A stretch of 49,134 nucleotides of DNA, taken from positions 1-49,134 of the forward strand of contig JAJPIM010000022.1 in assembly GCA_021324775.1 (NCBI GenBank). Direction: 5' to 3'. Origin of the DNA: Gemmatimonadota bacterium (GTDB lineage Bacteria; Gemmatimonadota; Gemmatimonadetes; Gemmatimonadales; Gemmatimonadaceae). Below the pieces are notes generated by a model. The model had not been told where the DNA came from. It worked only from the letters and a program-made list of their open reading frames with translations, and searched no databases. The stretch's first letter is position 1. Each line of letters starts with the position of its first letter. Of this stretch, positions 23,896-37,199 are shown one piece after another. Made by a program: the position numbers and the translations under genes.

Positions 23896-24936
23896 ATGCG
23901 CATCCTGATCATCGGTGGTACCGGATTTATCGGCCCTCACGTCGTCACCACCCTCATCGATCAGGGTCACGACGTCGCCGCGCTCGTACGCCCCACCAGT
24001 TCAGCCACACTGCCACCCGGCGTGCAACGCATCGCGGGCGACAGGCGCCAGCTCGAGAACTCCGCGGCCGCGCTCCGCGCATTTCGCCCCGATGTCGTCA
24101 CCGACCTGATTTTGAGCTCCGGCACGCAGGCCCGGACGCTGATGCACGTGTTCCGCGGTGTGGCCCACCGTGTCGTGGCGCTCAGCAGCATGGATGTCTA
24201 CCGTGCGCTCGGTCTCATCCACGGCATCGAGGATGGCCCTCCGGATCCGGTGCCGCTCCGCGAGAATTCGCCGCTCCGCACCAGACTGCAGACGTACCCG
24301 CCCGCACAGATCGAGGTGCTCAAGGGCGTCTTCGGCTGGCTCGACGACGACTATGACAAGATCCCGGTCGAGCGGGCCATACTCGGCGACTCCGACCTCG
24401 CCGGCACCGTGCTCCGGCTGCCAATGATCTACGGGCCCGGCGACCGCTTGCACCGGATGTACCCGATGCTCAAGCGCATGGACGATCGCCGCCGCGCCAT
24501 ACCCATGCAGCAGAACTGGGCCAACTGGCGCTCGCCGCGCGGCTACGTCGAAAACGTCGCGGCCGCGATCGCCCTCGCCACCGTCACCACTCGCGCGGCA
24601 GGCCATACGTACAACGTTGCGGAATCGCAGAGTTTCTCGGAGATCGAGTGGGCAGCCCTCATCGCCAAGATCGCCGGATGGCACGGCGACCTCGTGCCGA
24701 TTCCCGCGGAGCATCTACCGCCCTCGCTGCGCGTGCCGGGCAATTTCGAGCAGAACCTCTCCGCGGACTCGTCACGGATCCGGACGGAGCTGGGTTACGC
24801 GGAACCCGTCCCCCGCAGCAAAGCCATGCGCCAAACCATCGAGTGGGAGCGCGCCAATCCGCCCGCCCAGGTTCCGGCCGGCCAGTTCGACTACGAAGCC
24901 GAAGACCAGGTGCTGGGCGAGGTGGGCACCGTGTAA
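23896..24936 (+). CDS. NAD-dependent epimerase/dehydratase-like extended SDR
   Basis: A 346-residue protein. The Rossmann motif MRILIIGGTGFIGPHV (GxxGxxG) is followed by VVALSSMDVYRAL, the usual Ser plus Tyr neighbourhood. The region expected to hold YxxxK instead reads LDDDYDKIPVER, so the catalytic spacing is altered. A substrate domain follows (RLPMIYGPGDRLHRMYPMLK, GYVENVAAAIALA). Altered YxxxK marks atypical SDRs that may bind NAD(P) without classical epimerase chemistry. It is complete and runs alone in its direction. Confidence 0.85.
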   Translation: MRILIIGGTGFIGPHVVTTLIDQGHDVAALVRPTSSATLPPGVQRIAGDRRQLENSAAALRAFRPDVVTDLILSSGTQARTLMHVFRGVAHRVVALSSMDVYRALGLIHGIEDGPPDPVPLRENSPLRTRLQTYPPAQIEVLKGVFGWLDDDYDKIPVERAILGDSDLAGTVLRLPMIYGPGDRLHRMYPMLKRMDDRRRAIPMQQNWANWRSPRGYVENVAAAIALATVTTRAAGHTYNVAESQSFSEIEWAALIAKIAGWHGDLVPIPAEHLPPSLRVPGNFEQNLSADSSRIRTELGYAEPVPRSKAMRQTIEWERANPPAQVPAGQFDYEAEDQVLGEVGTV

Positions 24937-24963
24937 GAAGTCGTGGCGCCCGGTAGGAACGCG

Positions 24964-25716
24964 CTAGCCGCCGTTCCGGAACTCCACCATCACGAACCGC
25001 GCTGGCGCCGCATTCACATTGACCAGAGACCGCGCCGTGGCGTGACCGCCGCCTGCCGGCCCGGGCGCCGCTGAAAGCCATCCCAGCGTCCCTGGTCCAC
25101 CGCGGATCGGCGCGTCACCCGATGCCGGACCGCCCCGCGCGAGACGCACGTCCGACACGGCGACCACCAGCGCGGGCCCGGGTCCATCCACGAGATCGAG
25201 CCGCCCCGATGGCGGCAGCGTGACCGTCACCGCGGTCCACTGATCCGATCCGAAGACCCGCGTCACCGTCGGACACGCCCCGCCGCTCGACACGGAGCAG
25301 GGCACCGGCTCGGCGCACGACGTCGTGCACTGTTGCAGATGTGTCGCCGGCTTGAGCAGCTCGATGGTGCTGTTGTGAAAGGGATGATCGCCGGTGACTG
25401 TCGCCGAATGCGCGAAACCACCCGCCGCGAATCGCACCTCGCCGTCATGCAGCGAGAATCGCATTGCGGTGTCGCCAACTTTCTGGGTCACGACATCGGC
25501 ATCGCCGAACGTCACGTAGAGGTAGTCCCGGTCGTGCCGGTGGATCAATGTCGTCGCGTGGGGCGCGACGATCACGTTGAAGACGCGCACGTACTCATTG
25601 CTGAGCGCCAGATGATGGCTGGGCTCGTGCGACACGTCCACGATCCGTGGCGCCTGAGCAGACGCAGCCCCGGCCGGCGCGACGGTGAGAGCGATGGCTA
25701 ACAGTGTGCTTCGCAT
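24964..25716 (-). CDS. Secreted cupin-like protein
   Basis: A 250-residue protein with signal MRSTLLAIALTVAPAGAASA and a cupin core: YVRVFNVIVAPHATTLIHRH then DRDYLYVTFGDADV (first metal-binding box, HxH), MRFSLHDGEVRFAAGGFAHS (second part), and a divergent second half with a four-Cys stretch (QQCTTSCAEPVPCSVSSGGA, then C). The ATG at 25716 places the signal peptide at the N-terminus; the frame is open to 25785. Role unknown. Confidence 0.75.
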   Translation of the reverse strand: MRSTLLAIALTVAPAGAASAQAPRIVDVSHEPSHHLALSNEYVRVFNVIVAPHATTLIHRHDRDYLYVTFGDADVVTQKVGDTAMRFSLHDGEVRFAAGGFAHSATVTGDHPFHNSTIELLKPATHLQQCTTSCAEPVPCSVSSGGACPTVTRVFGSDQWTAVTVTLPPSGRLDLVDGPGPALVVAVSDVRLARGGPASGDAPIRGGPGTLGWLSAAPGPAGGGHATARSLVNVNAAPARFVMVEFRNGG

Positions 25717-25954
25717 GTCTTTCCCGAGCCCGCCGCCGGAGACGACCATAGAATTCCGTACCCGCAGCGAGCGATGATGATTCATCAGTAGTGTGACGTG
25801 GCTCTTAAGTGTGACGTGGCTCTCACTTGGTCTCGGTGCCGATCACCACAGCGAGGCCCCGCCGCCACGGTGGCGGCCCTGGATCGCATGAACCTGCCCT
25901 GGCCGCTCACCGGCGTCAATCGGCTGCCAGTGAGGCAATCTGCGCTGAAGCAAT

Positions 25955-26067
25955 CCGCGGCTGGCACGCGGCGGCTAATGCACGTGAAAAACGCGCACCT
26001 GCCGCGCCAACCCGCGGCTGGCACGCGGCGGCTACTGCACGCGAAAACGCCCGCCTGCCGCGCCAAC
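25955..26067. repeat. 57-base tandem repeat, two copies
   Basis: The unit begins CCGCGGCTGGCACGCGGCGG and ends CTGCCGCGCCAAC, repeated from 25955 and 26012 with few differences. It directly precedes the family-B palindrome. Confidence 0.75.
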
Positions 26068-26076
26068 CCTGCCCTG

Positions 26077-26104
26077 GTAGGGGCCGGTCATGACCGGCCC
26101 CTAC
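26077..26104. repeat. Family-B palindrome, extended form
   Basis: A perfect 28-base inverted repeat: GTAGGGGCCGGTCA with TGACCGGCCCCTAC. The same extended form occurs at 47269-47296 with one centre base changed. Confidence 0.85.
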
Positions 26105-26149
26105 GGATGGTGGCCCATCATCGGCACTGTCTCATGCGGCCGGTTTTGC

Positions 26150-27590
26150 CTAGCGCGCCGTTAGCCGCCAATCGCAGAACTCCGACGGCTCGACCCCCCA
26201 GTACGGTGTGGACAGCGCGGTTTGCACCGCCTCGAGCCCGCGCTGCCGCCGATAGTTCCACTCGAACCACCGCGTGTGCGTGAACAACCCTTCCCGCTGC
26301 GGGTCGTCGTACGATTCACGATAGCGCGAGCGGATGAATTGGGCGCACTCCGGCGTGAGATCGCCAAACGACGCGACGACGGCGGGCGCGGCATTGAGCG
26401 ACAGGCTCGCGAGGTAGGACACGTCGACTTTCCCAGTGGCCCGGTATCGCTCGACGTTGCGATGCACGACCCACTGCTCGGGATTCCCGAACGAGAACGC
26501 CACCAGAAAGAGTGCCGCGACCACGGCTACCCGGCGAGCCACCCGTCGTCCATCGAAATCGCCCTCCCAGCCGGACAGTTCACTCGCGAGCAGCACGAGC
26601 GCGATTCCCTCTCCCGCGATGCAGGCCTGCACGTACACGCGGAGCGTCGTGAATCCGTAGCTCGCTTCGTACATCGACAGCCGGTGCCACGCGGACGCCA
26701 GCACGACCAGCACTTCGGCAACCAGCAGCAACGGACCCCAGTATCCCCACGCCCGCAACAGGCCCGGCTGGGGATTGATTCGCGGGCCTACGGGCTGGAG
26801 ATCGACTTGCGGGCTTACGGGCTGGGGATTGATTGGCGGGGTTACGGGCTGGGGATTGATTTGTGGGGTTACGGGCTGGGGATTGATTCGCGGGTCAAAG
26901 TCGGCCGAAGCGCTCTTCAACGTCCCTGGTAGGGGCCGGTCGCGACCGGCCCTCCGTCCCGCCCGTACAATCCCTCGGCAAAACGCCACTGCCCTGGCTT
27001 GCCACGCCGTCCGGTGCGGATCTGGCTCACGCCGCGTGTGGCGGTCCAGCGCCAGGATCAGGAGCACGCACAGTGTCGCCGCGACGGTCAGCTCGCCGAA
27101 CCCTTGGTGCGCGTATTCCGTGTAGCTCATGCCGCTCACGCGGAGCGCGTCCACGTTGCGAAAGAGGTACGTCGGCTGCAGGGCGAGAAACGACCCGAAC
27201 ACGATCGCCACGGCGGCGATGATGATCGACCGTTCCGCCTGGCCGATCGGCCACGACGGGGGCCCGTCGAACGCCAGGATCTCGCTGCCTCCCGAGGAAC
27301 CCCTGAGCGCCATCCCGAACGTCCCGAGCGCCAGCACCATGAGGCAGACGAACACCACCGCCGTGGGTCCGAACGTGATGTTCTTCACCCAGAGGAGAAC
27401 CGCCGAGCGCCAGTGGGTCAGCACCGGGTCCGCGCCTGCGAGCGTCAGGGCGAACACCAGCGCGATCGGTGCGGCGATCGCGACGCCCCGCACGATCGAT
27501 GGATTGCGTCCCCCGGACAGGGCGCTCACGCCCTCCAGCGAGCGCTGCCCGGTCTCGAATATCGAAAACACGGAGATCAGCCGCTGGTGC
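26150..27590 (-). CDS. DUF4173/DUF4153-type membrane protein, C-terminal part of a frameshifted gene
   Basis: This frame carries most of a polytopic membrane protein. It has RLISVFSIFETGQRSLEGVS, several membrane segments (GVAIAAPIALVFALTLAGAD; TAVVFVCLMVLALGTFGMAL; SIIIAAVAIVFGSFLALQPT), the conserved SGMSYTEYAHQGFGELTVAA, and after a low-complexity insert more segments (GYWGPLLLVAEVLVVLASAW). The SYTEYARxGF pattern is typical of DUF4173. The insert (about residues 225-300 of this frame) is encoded by a family-B palindrome and five 27-base repeats giving INPQPVTPQ units. The frame joins the N-terminal part near 27585 by a one-base shift. Confidence 0.8.
26770..26952. repeat. 27-base in-frame tandem repeat plus family-B palindrome inside the gene
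   Basis: About five units (minus strand, 9 codons each: INPQPVTPQ, INPQPVTPP, INPQPVSPQ, VDLQPVGPR, INPQPG) lie at about 26770-26905. The family-B palindrome GGGCCGGTCGCGACCGGCCC at 26933-26952 is translated as part of GRDRPLPGT. Both lie in a loop between membrane segments and keep the frame. Confidence 0.85.
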
Positions 27591-28070
27591 GCCCAGCATC
27601 TGAGCCACCCCGATCCGGTTCCCCGCCACACCCGCCGCGATCCGCGCCGCCGTCGCCAGGAGCGCCGCGCACACGGCGACGATCAGCCCCTGGAACAACT
27701 GGTTGTCCGTGATCGCCGACCCCCAGCCGGCGAGAACGGCGAGCCCAATCGCCCAGAGTGCGGCGCGATCCGCTCGCCGCCTCTTCCGGGTCGCACTCCA
27801 TGCCAGCCCCCCCGCGAGGACGCTCACCCAGATCGCCCAGTTGATCCCCATGCGCGCCTGGTAGATGATCGCCGTTCCGACCCACGCGGCCGCGATCCCC
27901 AGCGCCCACAACCCGCCAAGGATCCACCCCCCGTCCTTCTCCTTCTCCTTTCTGTTTTCTCCCTTCTCGGTCGCTGGTGCCCATCCGCCCTCCTCGCCTC
28001 CGGCCATTCCCCCCGCCGTCCATGTGCCCCCCTCGGCGACACCTTCCGCCCCGCCGGCCTGCCCCAGCAT
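27585..28070 (-). CDS. DUF4173/DUF4153-type membrane protein, N-terminal part of a frameshifted gene
   Basis: This frame supplies the N-terminus. A charged, Lys/Glu-rich stretch (EKGENRKEKEKDGG) encoded by a pyrimidine tract on the opposite strand is followed by four membrane segments (WILGGLWALGIAAAWVGTAI; GINWAIWVSVLAGGLAWSAT; ALWAIGLAVLAGWGSAITDN; LIVAVCAALLATAARIAAG). At AQMLGA (near 27590) it must shift one base to continue as HQRLISVFSIFE. The uninterrupted protein would be about 640 residues. Sequencing error, recent mutation or slippage cannot be told apart from the sequence. The start codon is uncertain (28070 or an internal ATG). Confidence 0.7.
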
Positions 28071-28120
28071 CGACCCGTCCAGTGTTGTGGTACCCCGTAA
28101 CTACACAGAGTGCCCGGCGC

Positions 28121-28154
28121 CGTCAAGTACTTTGTGCGACAAAGTAACTTGACG
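28121..28154. promoter_or_regulatory. Long near-perfect palindrome, probable operator/promoter of the DUF4173 gene
   Basis: The core TACTTTGTGCGACAAAGTA (28128-28146) is a perfect 8+3+8 inverted repeat. With one bulged base the symmetry extends to CGTCAAG...CTTGACG (28121-28154). The minus-strand TTGACG at 28126-28121 can serve as a -35 for the leftward gene. It resembles operator dyads of PadR- or MarR-like repressors, but no such gene is adjacent. Confidence 0.6.
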
Positions 28155-28200
28155 CCATGTTACCCAGCATTACCCCTTCACCCGTCGTCGAGGGCAGCAG

Positions 28201-28480
28201 GCGCCGTTCGAGAACGGCGCCATTCCATCCCCACACGATTGCCAGTCGCCGAGTGCAGCAGGCGCCGTTCGAGAACCGAAGGTCGGCCTGTTCGGCCAAC
28301 GGGGCCATTCCATCCCCACACAATTGCCAGTCGCCGAGGGCGGCAGGCGCCGTTCGAGAACCGAAGGTCGGCCTGTTCGGCCAACGGCGCCATTCCATCC
28401 CCACACAATTGCCCGTCGCCAAGGGCAGCAGGCGCCGTTCGAGAACCAAAGGTCGGCCTGTTCGGCCAACGGCGCCGTTC
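28201..28480. repeat. Tandem array of four family-A hairpins
   Basis: Hairpins with arms GGCGCCGTT/AACGGCGCC start at 28201, 28262, 28347 and 28432. The period is 85 bases for the last three. The first unit lacks 24 bases of its centre (GTTCGAGAAC joins straight to GGCGCC), giving a 61-base step. Linkers carry CATTCCATCCCCACACAATT and GCCAGTCGCC. The open frames on both strands here come from the repeat period and are not genes. Confidence 0.85.
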
Positions 28481-28518
28481 CATCCCCCGCACGATCGCCA
28501 GTCGCGGAGATCCCCTCG

Positions 28519-29697
28519 CTATTTCCTCGCCCGCCGATCCCCTCGCCGATCGATCAGCGCCGGCACCCACTCCTTCGGCGCCACGATCCGCCCGACATAG
28601 AACGACCCGAACTCCGCATACTGCGCACTCACCTCGTCGAACCGCATGTCGGTGACCAGTCGCTTGATTTCCATCGGATCACGCGCGAATAACGTCACGC
28701 CCCACTCCCACGCATCGAGTCCGATCGCGCCCGTGATCACCTGCTGCACTTTCCCGGCGTACCGCCTGCCGGTCATCCCGTGCGCCTGCATCAACCGGCT
28801 CCGCTCCGCCAACGTCAGCGCATACCAGTTCTGCCCCACGGCACGCCGCTTGGACATCGGGTAGAACGACACGTACGGCATGTCGGCCGGGAACGGCGGA
28901 TAGAGCCGCCGCTGCACCATCGGATTCGCCCGCTCGGCCACCGTGCGCTCGGCCATGAGCTTCCGGTACTCGGCGTCGCCCGCCGCGCCGCCCGCGGCGA
29001 CTCGCTCCGCCGCCAACGCCGCCGAGAGATGGTACAGGCCCGCTTCCGTCACACTCAGGAACGAGGTCACGGGCTCGAAGTGGTCGAACAGGGGCTCCCG
29101 CGCGAGACGCTGCTGCGCCGCAGCCACGCCTTCCAGCGTCGGCCGGAAATGCACGACCATGACGTCCCCCAACGAGCCCGCCAGCTCCACGACCGCGCTC
29201 CACCCGGGGCGCCCGGAGGCCGGGCCCCCAGCCCCGGGCGCCATCCCGTCGGCCCGCGGCGCGTCCCCGATGCGCAAGGCGCCAGCGCTGCCGGCATCGG
29301 CCGCACCAGCCGCATCCGCCGTGTTCCTCGCGGCCTCGCCAGCGTTCTCCGTACCAGCATCCGAGACCGGACGCGGCGCGCGGCCTCGCGGGTCGGGACC
29401 GGACAGCTCGACCGTCGCCCAGCGCCCGTAAGCCGCAGGCGCCTCCTCGGCCGCCGTCGGAGCGAGCAACGCTTCGAGCGCGGCGATCGCGCCCGCCCCC
29501 ATCGATTGGCGCTCCGCGCCCGTCAAGGTGCGCAGAGCCCTGCGGTCGATACGGAACACCTGGTGCACGGCGTACCACCCTTCGAGCGTCTCCGGTGGAT
29601 GCGCGACCTCCGCCGCACCGGGCGCCGCCCCGGCCGTGCCCCCTCCCGCTACCCCGGCCTTTCCGGTCGTGCTCGCTTGAGACCGATCGTCTGCCAT
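28519..29697 (-). CDS. hemQ: Chlorite dismutase-family protein, HemQ-like coproheme decarboxylase
   Basis: A 392-residue protein. The N-terminal half starts ETLEGWYAVHQVFRIDRRAL. The C-terminal half has the HemQ signature: YVSFYPMSKRR with the reactive Tyr, NWYALTLAERSRLMQAHGMTG with the proximal His, VQQVITGAIGLDAWEWGVTL, and MRFDEVSAQYAEFGSFYVG. HemQ converts coprohaem to haem b in the coproporphyrin-dependent pathway. Length exceeds the usual ~250 residues because of an Ala/Gly/Pro-rich N-terminus and an ~80-residue Ala/Gly-rich insertion (about residues 115-175) that splits the first ferredoxin-like half. No other haem gene is in the window. Confidence 0.88.
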   Translation of the reverse strand: MADDRSQASTTGKAGVAGGGTAGAAPGAAEVAHPPETLEGWYAVHQVFRIDRRALRTLTGAERQSMGAGAIAALEALLAPTAAEEAPAAYGRWATVELSGPDPRGRAPRPVSDAGTENAGEAARNTADAAGAADAGSAGALRIGDAPRADGMAPGAGGPASGRPGWSAVVELAGSLGDVMVVHFRPTLEGVAAAQQRLAREPLFDHFEPVTSFLSVTEAGLYHLSAALAAERVAAGGAAGDAEYRKLMAERTVAERANPMVQRRLYPPFPADMPYVSFYPMSKRRAVGQNWYALTLAERSRLMQAHGMTGRRYAGKVQQVITGAIGLDAWEWGVTLFARDPMEIKRLVTDMRFDEVSAQYAEFGSFYVGRIVAPKEWVPALIDRRGDRRARK

Positions 29698-29890
29698 TGC
29701 TGCACGCCCCTGTCGTTACGCCCAGGCCGCCCGCCCAGAAGCCGCTAACCGAATGTCCCCCGGGAATCTATCACGTCGCCCGCGCGTGGCCGTCCGCCAG
29801 CCGCCACGGGTTTCCGCCCCGGAAAACCAGCCCTTGGCGTGGTGACAGGCTGCCGCATCGACCGCATGGTCCCCATCTTTCGCGCCATCG

Positions 29891-31849
29891 ATGGCGAATC
29901 CCCTGCTGCGCGCCAAGCGCCTGATCGTCGGGCGCCCACTGGCGACGGAGCGGCTCGAAACCGAGCGGCTCACCAAGACGACGGCACTCGCCGTCCTGTC
30001 CTCCGACGCAATCTCTTCGGTCGCGTACGCCACGGACGAGGTCCTGTATGTCCTCGCCCCGCTCGGCGCAGCCGCGCTGTCGTACGTCTTTCCGATCTCG
30101 GCGGTCATCGTCGGGCTCCTCGTCCTCGTCGCGCTCTCCTACCGGCAGACGATCTTCGCGTACCCCGGCGGCGGCGGCTCGTTTACCGTCGCCTACGAGA
30201 ACCTGGGCGTACTCCCCGGCCTCACCGCGGCCGCCGCACTCCTGACGGACTACATCCTCACCGTCTCCGTTTCGATCTCGAGCGGCGTCGCAGCCATCAC
30301 GTCCGCGTATCCGTCCCTCGCCTCCAAGGCGGTACCCCTCTGTGCGGCCGCGATCATTGTCCTGATGTTCGTGAATCTCCGCGGCGTGCGCGAATCGGGC
30401 GCCGCGTTCAGCGTCCCGACGTACGCGTTCATCGCCGCGATGCTCGCGCTCATCGGCACGGGCATCGCGCAGCTCGCGATCGGCGATACGCACCTGTCTG
30501 TGATCCCCATGCACCCCACGCAGGTGCCGGCGACGGCCGGCGGGATCTCGACCGGGTTCGCGTTCACGTTCCTGATGCTGCGCGCCTTCTCCGGCGGGTG
30601 CGTCGCCATGACCGGTACGGAAGCCATCTCCAACGGCGTCGGTGCTTTCAAGGCCCCCGCCTCCCGCAATGCCGCCATGACGCTCACCTGGATGGCCACC
30701 ATCCTCGGCGTCTTCTTCCTCGGCAACAGCTTCCTCGCGCAACATCTGCACGTGCAACCCAGCACCACGCAGACGGTTCTGTCGCAGCTCGGACACAGTG
30801 TCTTCGGGACCGGTTTCATGTACTACGCGCTGCAGTACTCGACCTTCGCGGTCCTGGTGCTCGCCGCCAATACCTCGTTCGCCGACTTCCCGCGCTTGGG
30901 CAGCATCCTCGCCAACCAGCGGTACCTGCCCCGCCAGCTCTCCGCCCGCGGCGACCGGCTCGCATTCTCGAATGGCATCGTCGCGCTCGCCCTCGTCGCG
31001 ATGCTGCTCGTCTGGATCTTCCACGGCGACACGACGTCGCTCATCCCGCTGTACGCCATCGGCGTGTTCGTGTGCTTTACGCTGTCGCAAGCTGGAATGG
31101 TCCGGCGCTGGATGCGGACCAAGGCTGAGGGCTGGAGATGGAAGGCGGCCCTCAACGGCGTCGGCGCGACTGCCACCGGTGCCGTCGCGATCATTCAGGT
31201 CTGGACCAAGTTCACGCACGGCGCGTGGATCGTCGTGGTCATCATCCCGGCGTTCATCGTGCTGCTGCGCGCGATCAAGAAGCATTACGTCCGCTTCGCG
31301 TCGGAGATCCAGCTCGACGGCACGACGGAAATGATCCCGCTCCGCCATCACGTGATCGTTCCGGTGTCCGGCGTGCACAAGGCGGTCGCCAACGCGCTGA
31401 TCTACGCCACCGCCATCTCGGACGATGTCAAGGCGGTCTACGTCGAAGTCGAGCCCGAAAAGACGAAGACGCTTCAGCAGGAGTGGGAGGCCTGGGACAC
31501 GGGCGTCGATCTGATGGTGCTGACGTCCCCATACCGGTCGCTCATCCGCCCGCTCGTCGAATACGTCTCGGCTCTCGAGAACACCGGGCCGGGCGAGCTG
31601 GTGACAGTCGTGGTGCCGGAGATCGTGCCCAAGCACTGGTGGGAGCACCTCCTGCACAACAAGACGGCGCTCTACATCCGCACGGCGTTCCTCTTCCGTC
31701 CGCGCATCGTCGTCACTTCCGTGCCATTCCACCTGGGCGCCGCGCACCGCCTGCGCGATCTCCTGGACCACGACGAGCAGATCGAGGAGGAACGGCTCCG
31801 CGCCGAGTCAGGCCCCAAAGCCCCGCCCCAGACGCCCGAAGCAGCATAA
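29891..31849 (+). CDS. APC-superfamily transporter, KimA-like potassium/amino acid permease
   Basis: A 652-residue protein. About residues 25-445 form twelve membrane segments, opening ALAVLSSDAISSVAYATDEV, the KimA/YdaO-type start. GGGGSFTVAYENLG and LLTDYILTVSVSISSGVAAI follow, then GTEAISNGV. A cytosolic C-terminal domain of ~170 residues has HHVIVPVSGVHKAVANALIY, resembling the domain that in KimA binds c-di-AMP. KimA takes up K+ with high affinity; closely related APC proteins move amino acids, so substrate remains a guess. Divergent from hemQ. The leader (29805-29850) has a GGTTTCCG/CGGAAAACC hairpin. Confidence 0.82.
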   Translation: MANPLLRAKRLIVGRPLATERLETERLTKTTALAVLSSDAISSVAYATDEVLYVLAPLGAAALSYVFPISAVIVGLLVLVALSYRQTIFAYPGGGGSFTVAYENLGVLPGLTAAAALLTDYILTVSVSISSGVAAITSAYPSLASKAVPLCAAAIIVLMFVNLRGVRESGAAFSVPTYAFIAAMLALIGTGIAQLAIGDTHLSVIPMHPTQVPATAGGISTGFAFTFLMLRAFSGGCVAMTGTEAISNGVGAFKAPASRNAAMTLTWMATILGVFFLGNSFLAQHLHVQPSTTQTVLSQLGHSVFGTGFMYYALQYSTFAVLVLAANTSFADFPRLGSILANQRYLPRQLSARGDRLAFSNGIVALALVAMLLVWIFHGDTTSLIPLYAIGVFVCFTLSQAGMVRRWMRTKAEGWRWKAALNGVGATATGAVAIIQVWTKFTHGAWIVVVIIPAFIVLLRAIKKHYVRFASEIQLDGTTEMIPLRHHVIVPVSGVHKAVANALIYATAISDDVKAVYVEVEPEKTKTLQQEWEAWDTGVDLMVLTSPYRSLIRPLVEYVSALENTGPGELVTVVVPEIVPKHWWEHLLHNKTALYIRTAFLFRPRIVVTSVPFHLGAAHRLRDLLDHDEQIEEERLRAESGPKAPPQTPEAA

Positions 31850-31860
31850 TCAGGCTGGGT

Positions 31861-31905
31861 GGGCGCCGTTGGCCAAACAGGCCGACCTTGGGTTCGCGGG
31901 CGGCA
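31861..31905. repeat. Family-A hairpin repeat, inverted orientation and degenerate
   Basis: The left arm GGCGCCGTT is followed by the inner stem GGCC(AAACA)GGCC, then GACCTTGGGTTCGCGGGCGG. This is the reverse orientation of the other copies, and the outer right arm is degraded. Confidence 0.65.
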
Positions 31906-32020
31906 CTTTCGCGTGGCGGCTTGCCGTGCGCCTCTGCGATTACCATATAAGACCCGGCGTCGAGCCCCCGTAGCCGCTTCGCTCGAAGACGCCGCCACGC
32001 GCACGTCTGCCGTCGTTTTT

Positions 32021-32052
32021 CTCCTCTCTCCTTTCTCCTTTCTCCTTTCTAC
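32021..32052 (+). repeat. Family-C pyrimidine repeat before the histidine kinase gene
   Basis: CTCCTCTCTCCTTTCTCCTT and continuing to CTTTCTAC, directly abutting the TTG used as start of the next gene. Because it replaces the place of a ribosome binding site, the true start may lie downstream. Confidence 0.7.
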
Positions 32053-37124
<5,072 letters not shown>

Positions 37125-37199
37125 TCAGGGTATGCCTCCACTGAACGACTTCTGCCGGCTGCCGATCGCCTGGCCGGCCTCAGAGAAAGGGACCATGTG

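Larger units (their letters stand above)
25786..26149. other. Gene-free stretch with tandem and palindromic repeats
   Basis: Contains a 57-base tandem duplication (25955-26067) and a family-B palindrome (26077-26104). The opening ACGTGGCTCTTAAGTGTGAC also includes a short duplicated TGTGACGTGGCTCT. No gene is seen. Confidence 0.6.

Noticed and set aside
28201-28480. CRISPR-like array
   Set aside because: Units are hairpins with conserved linkers; there are no unique spacers and no cas genes.
29771-31771. 666-codon minus-strand frame, very Asp/Arg/Glu-rich
   Set aside because: Antisense of the APC transporter; composition is typical of a GC-rich reverse frame.
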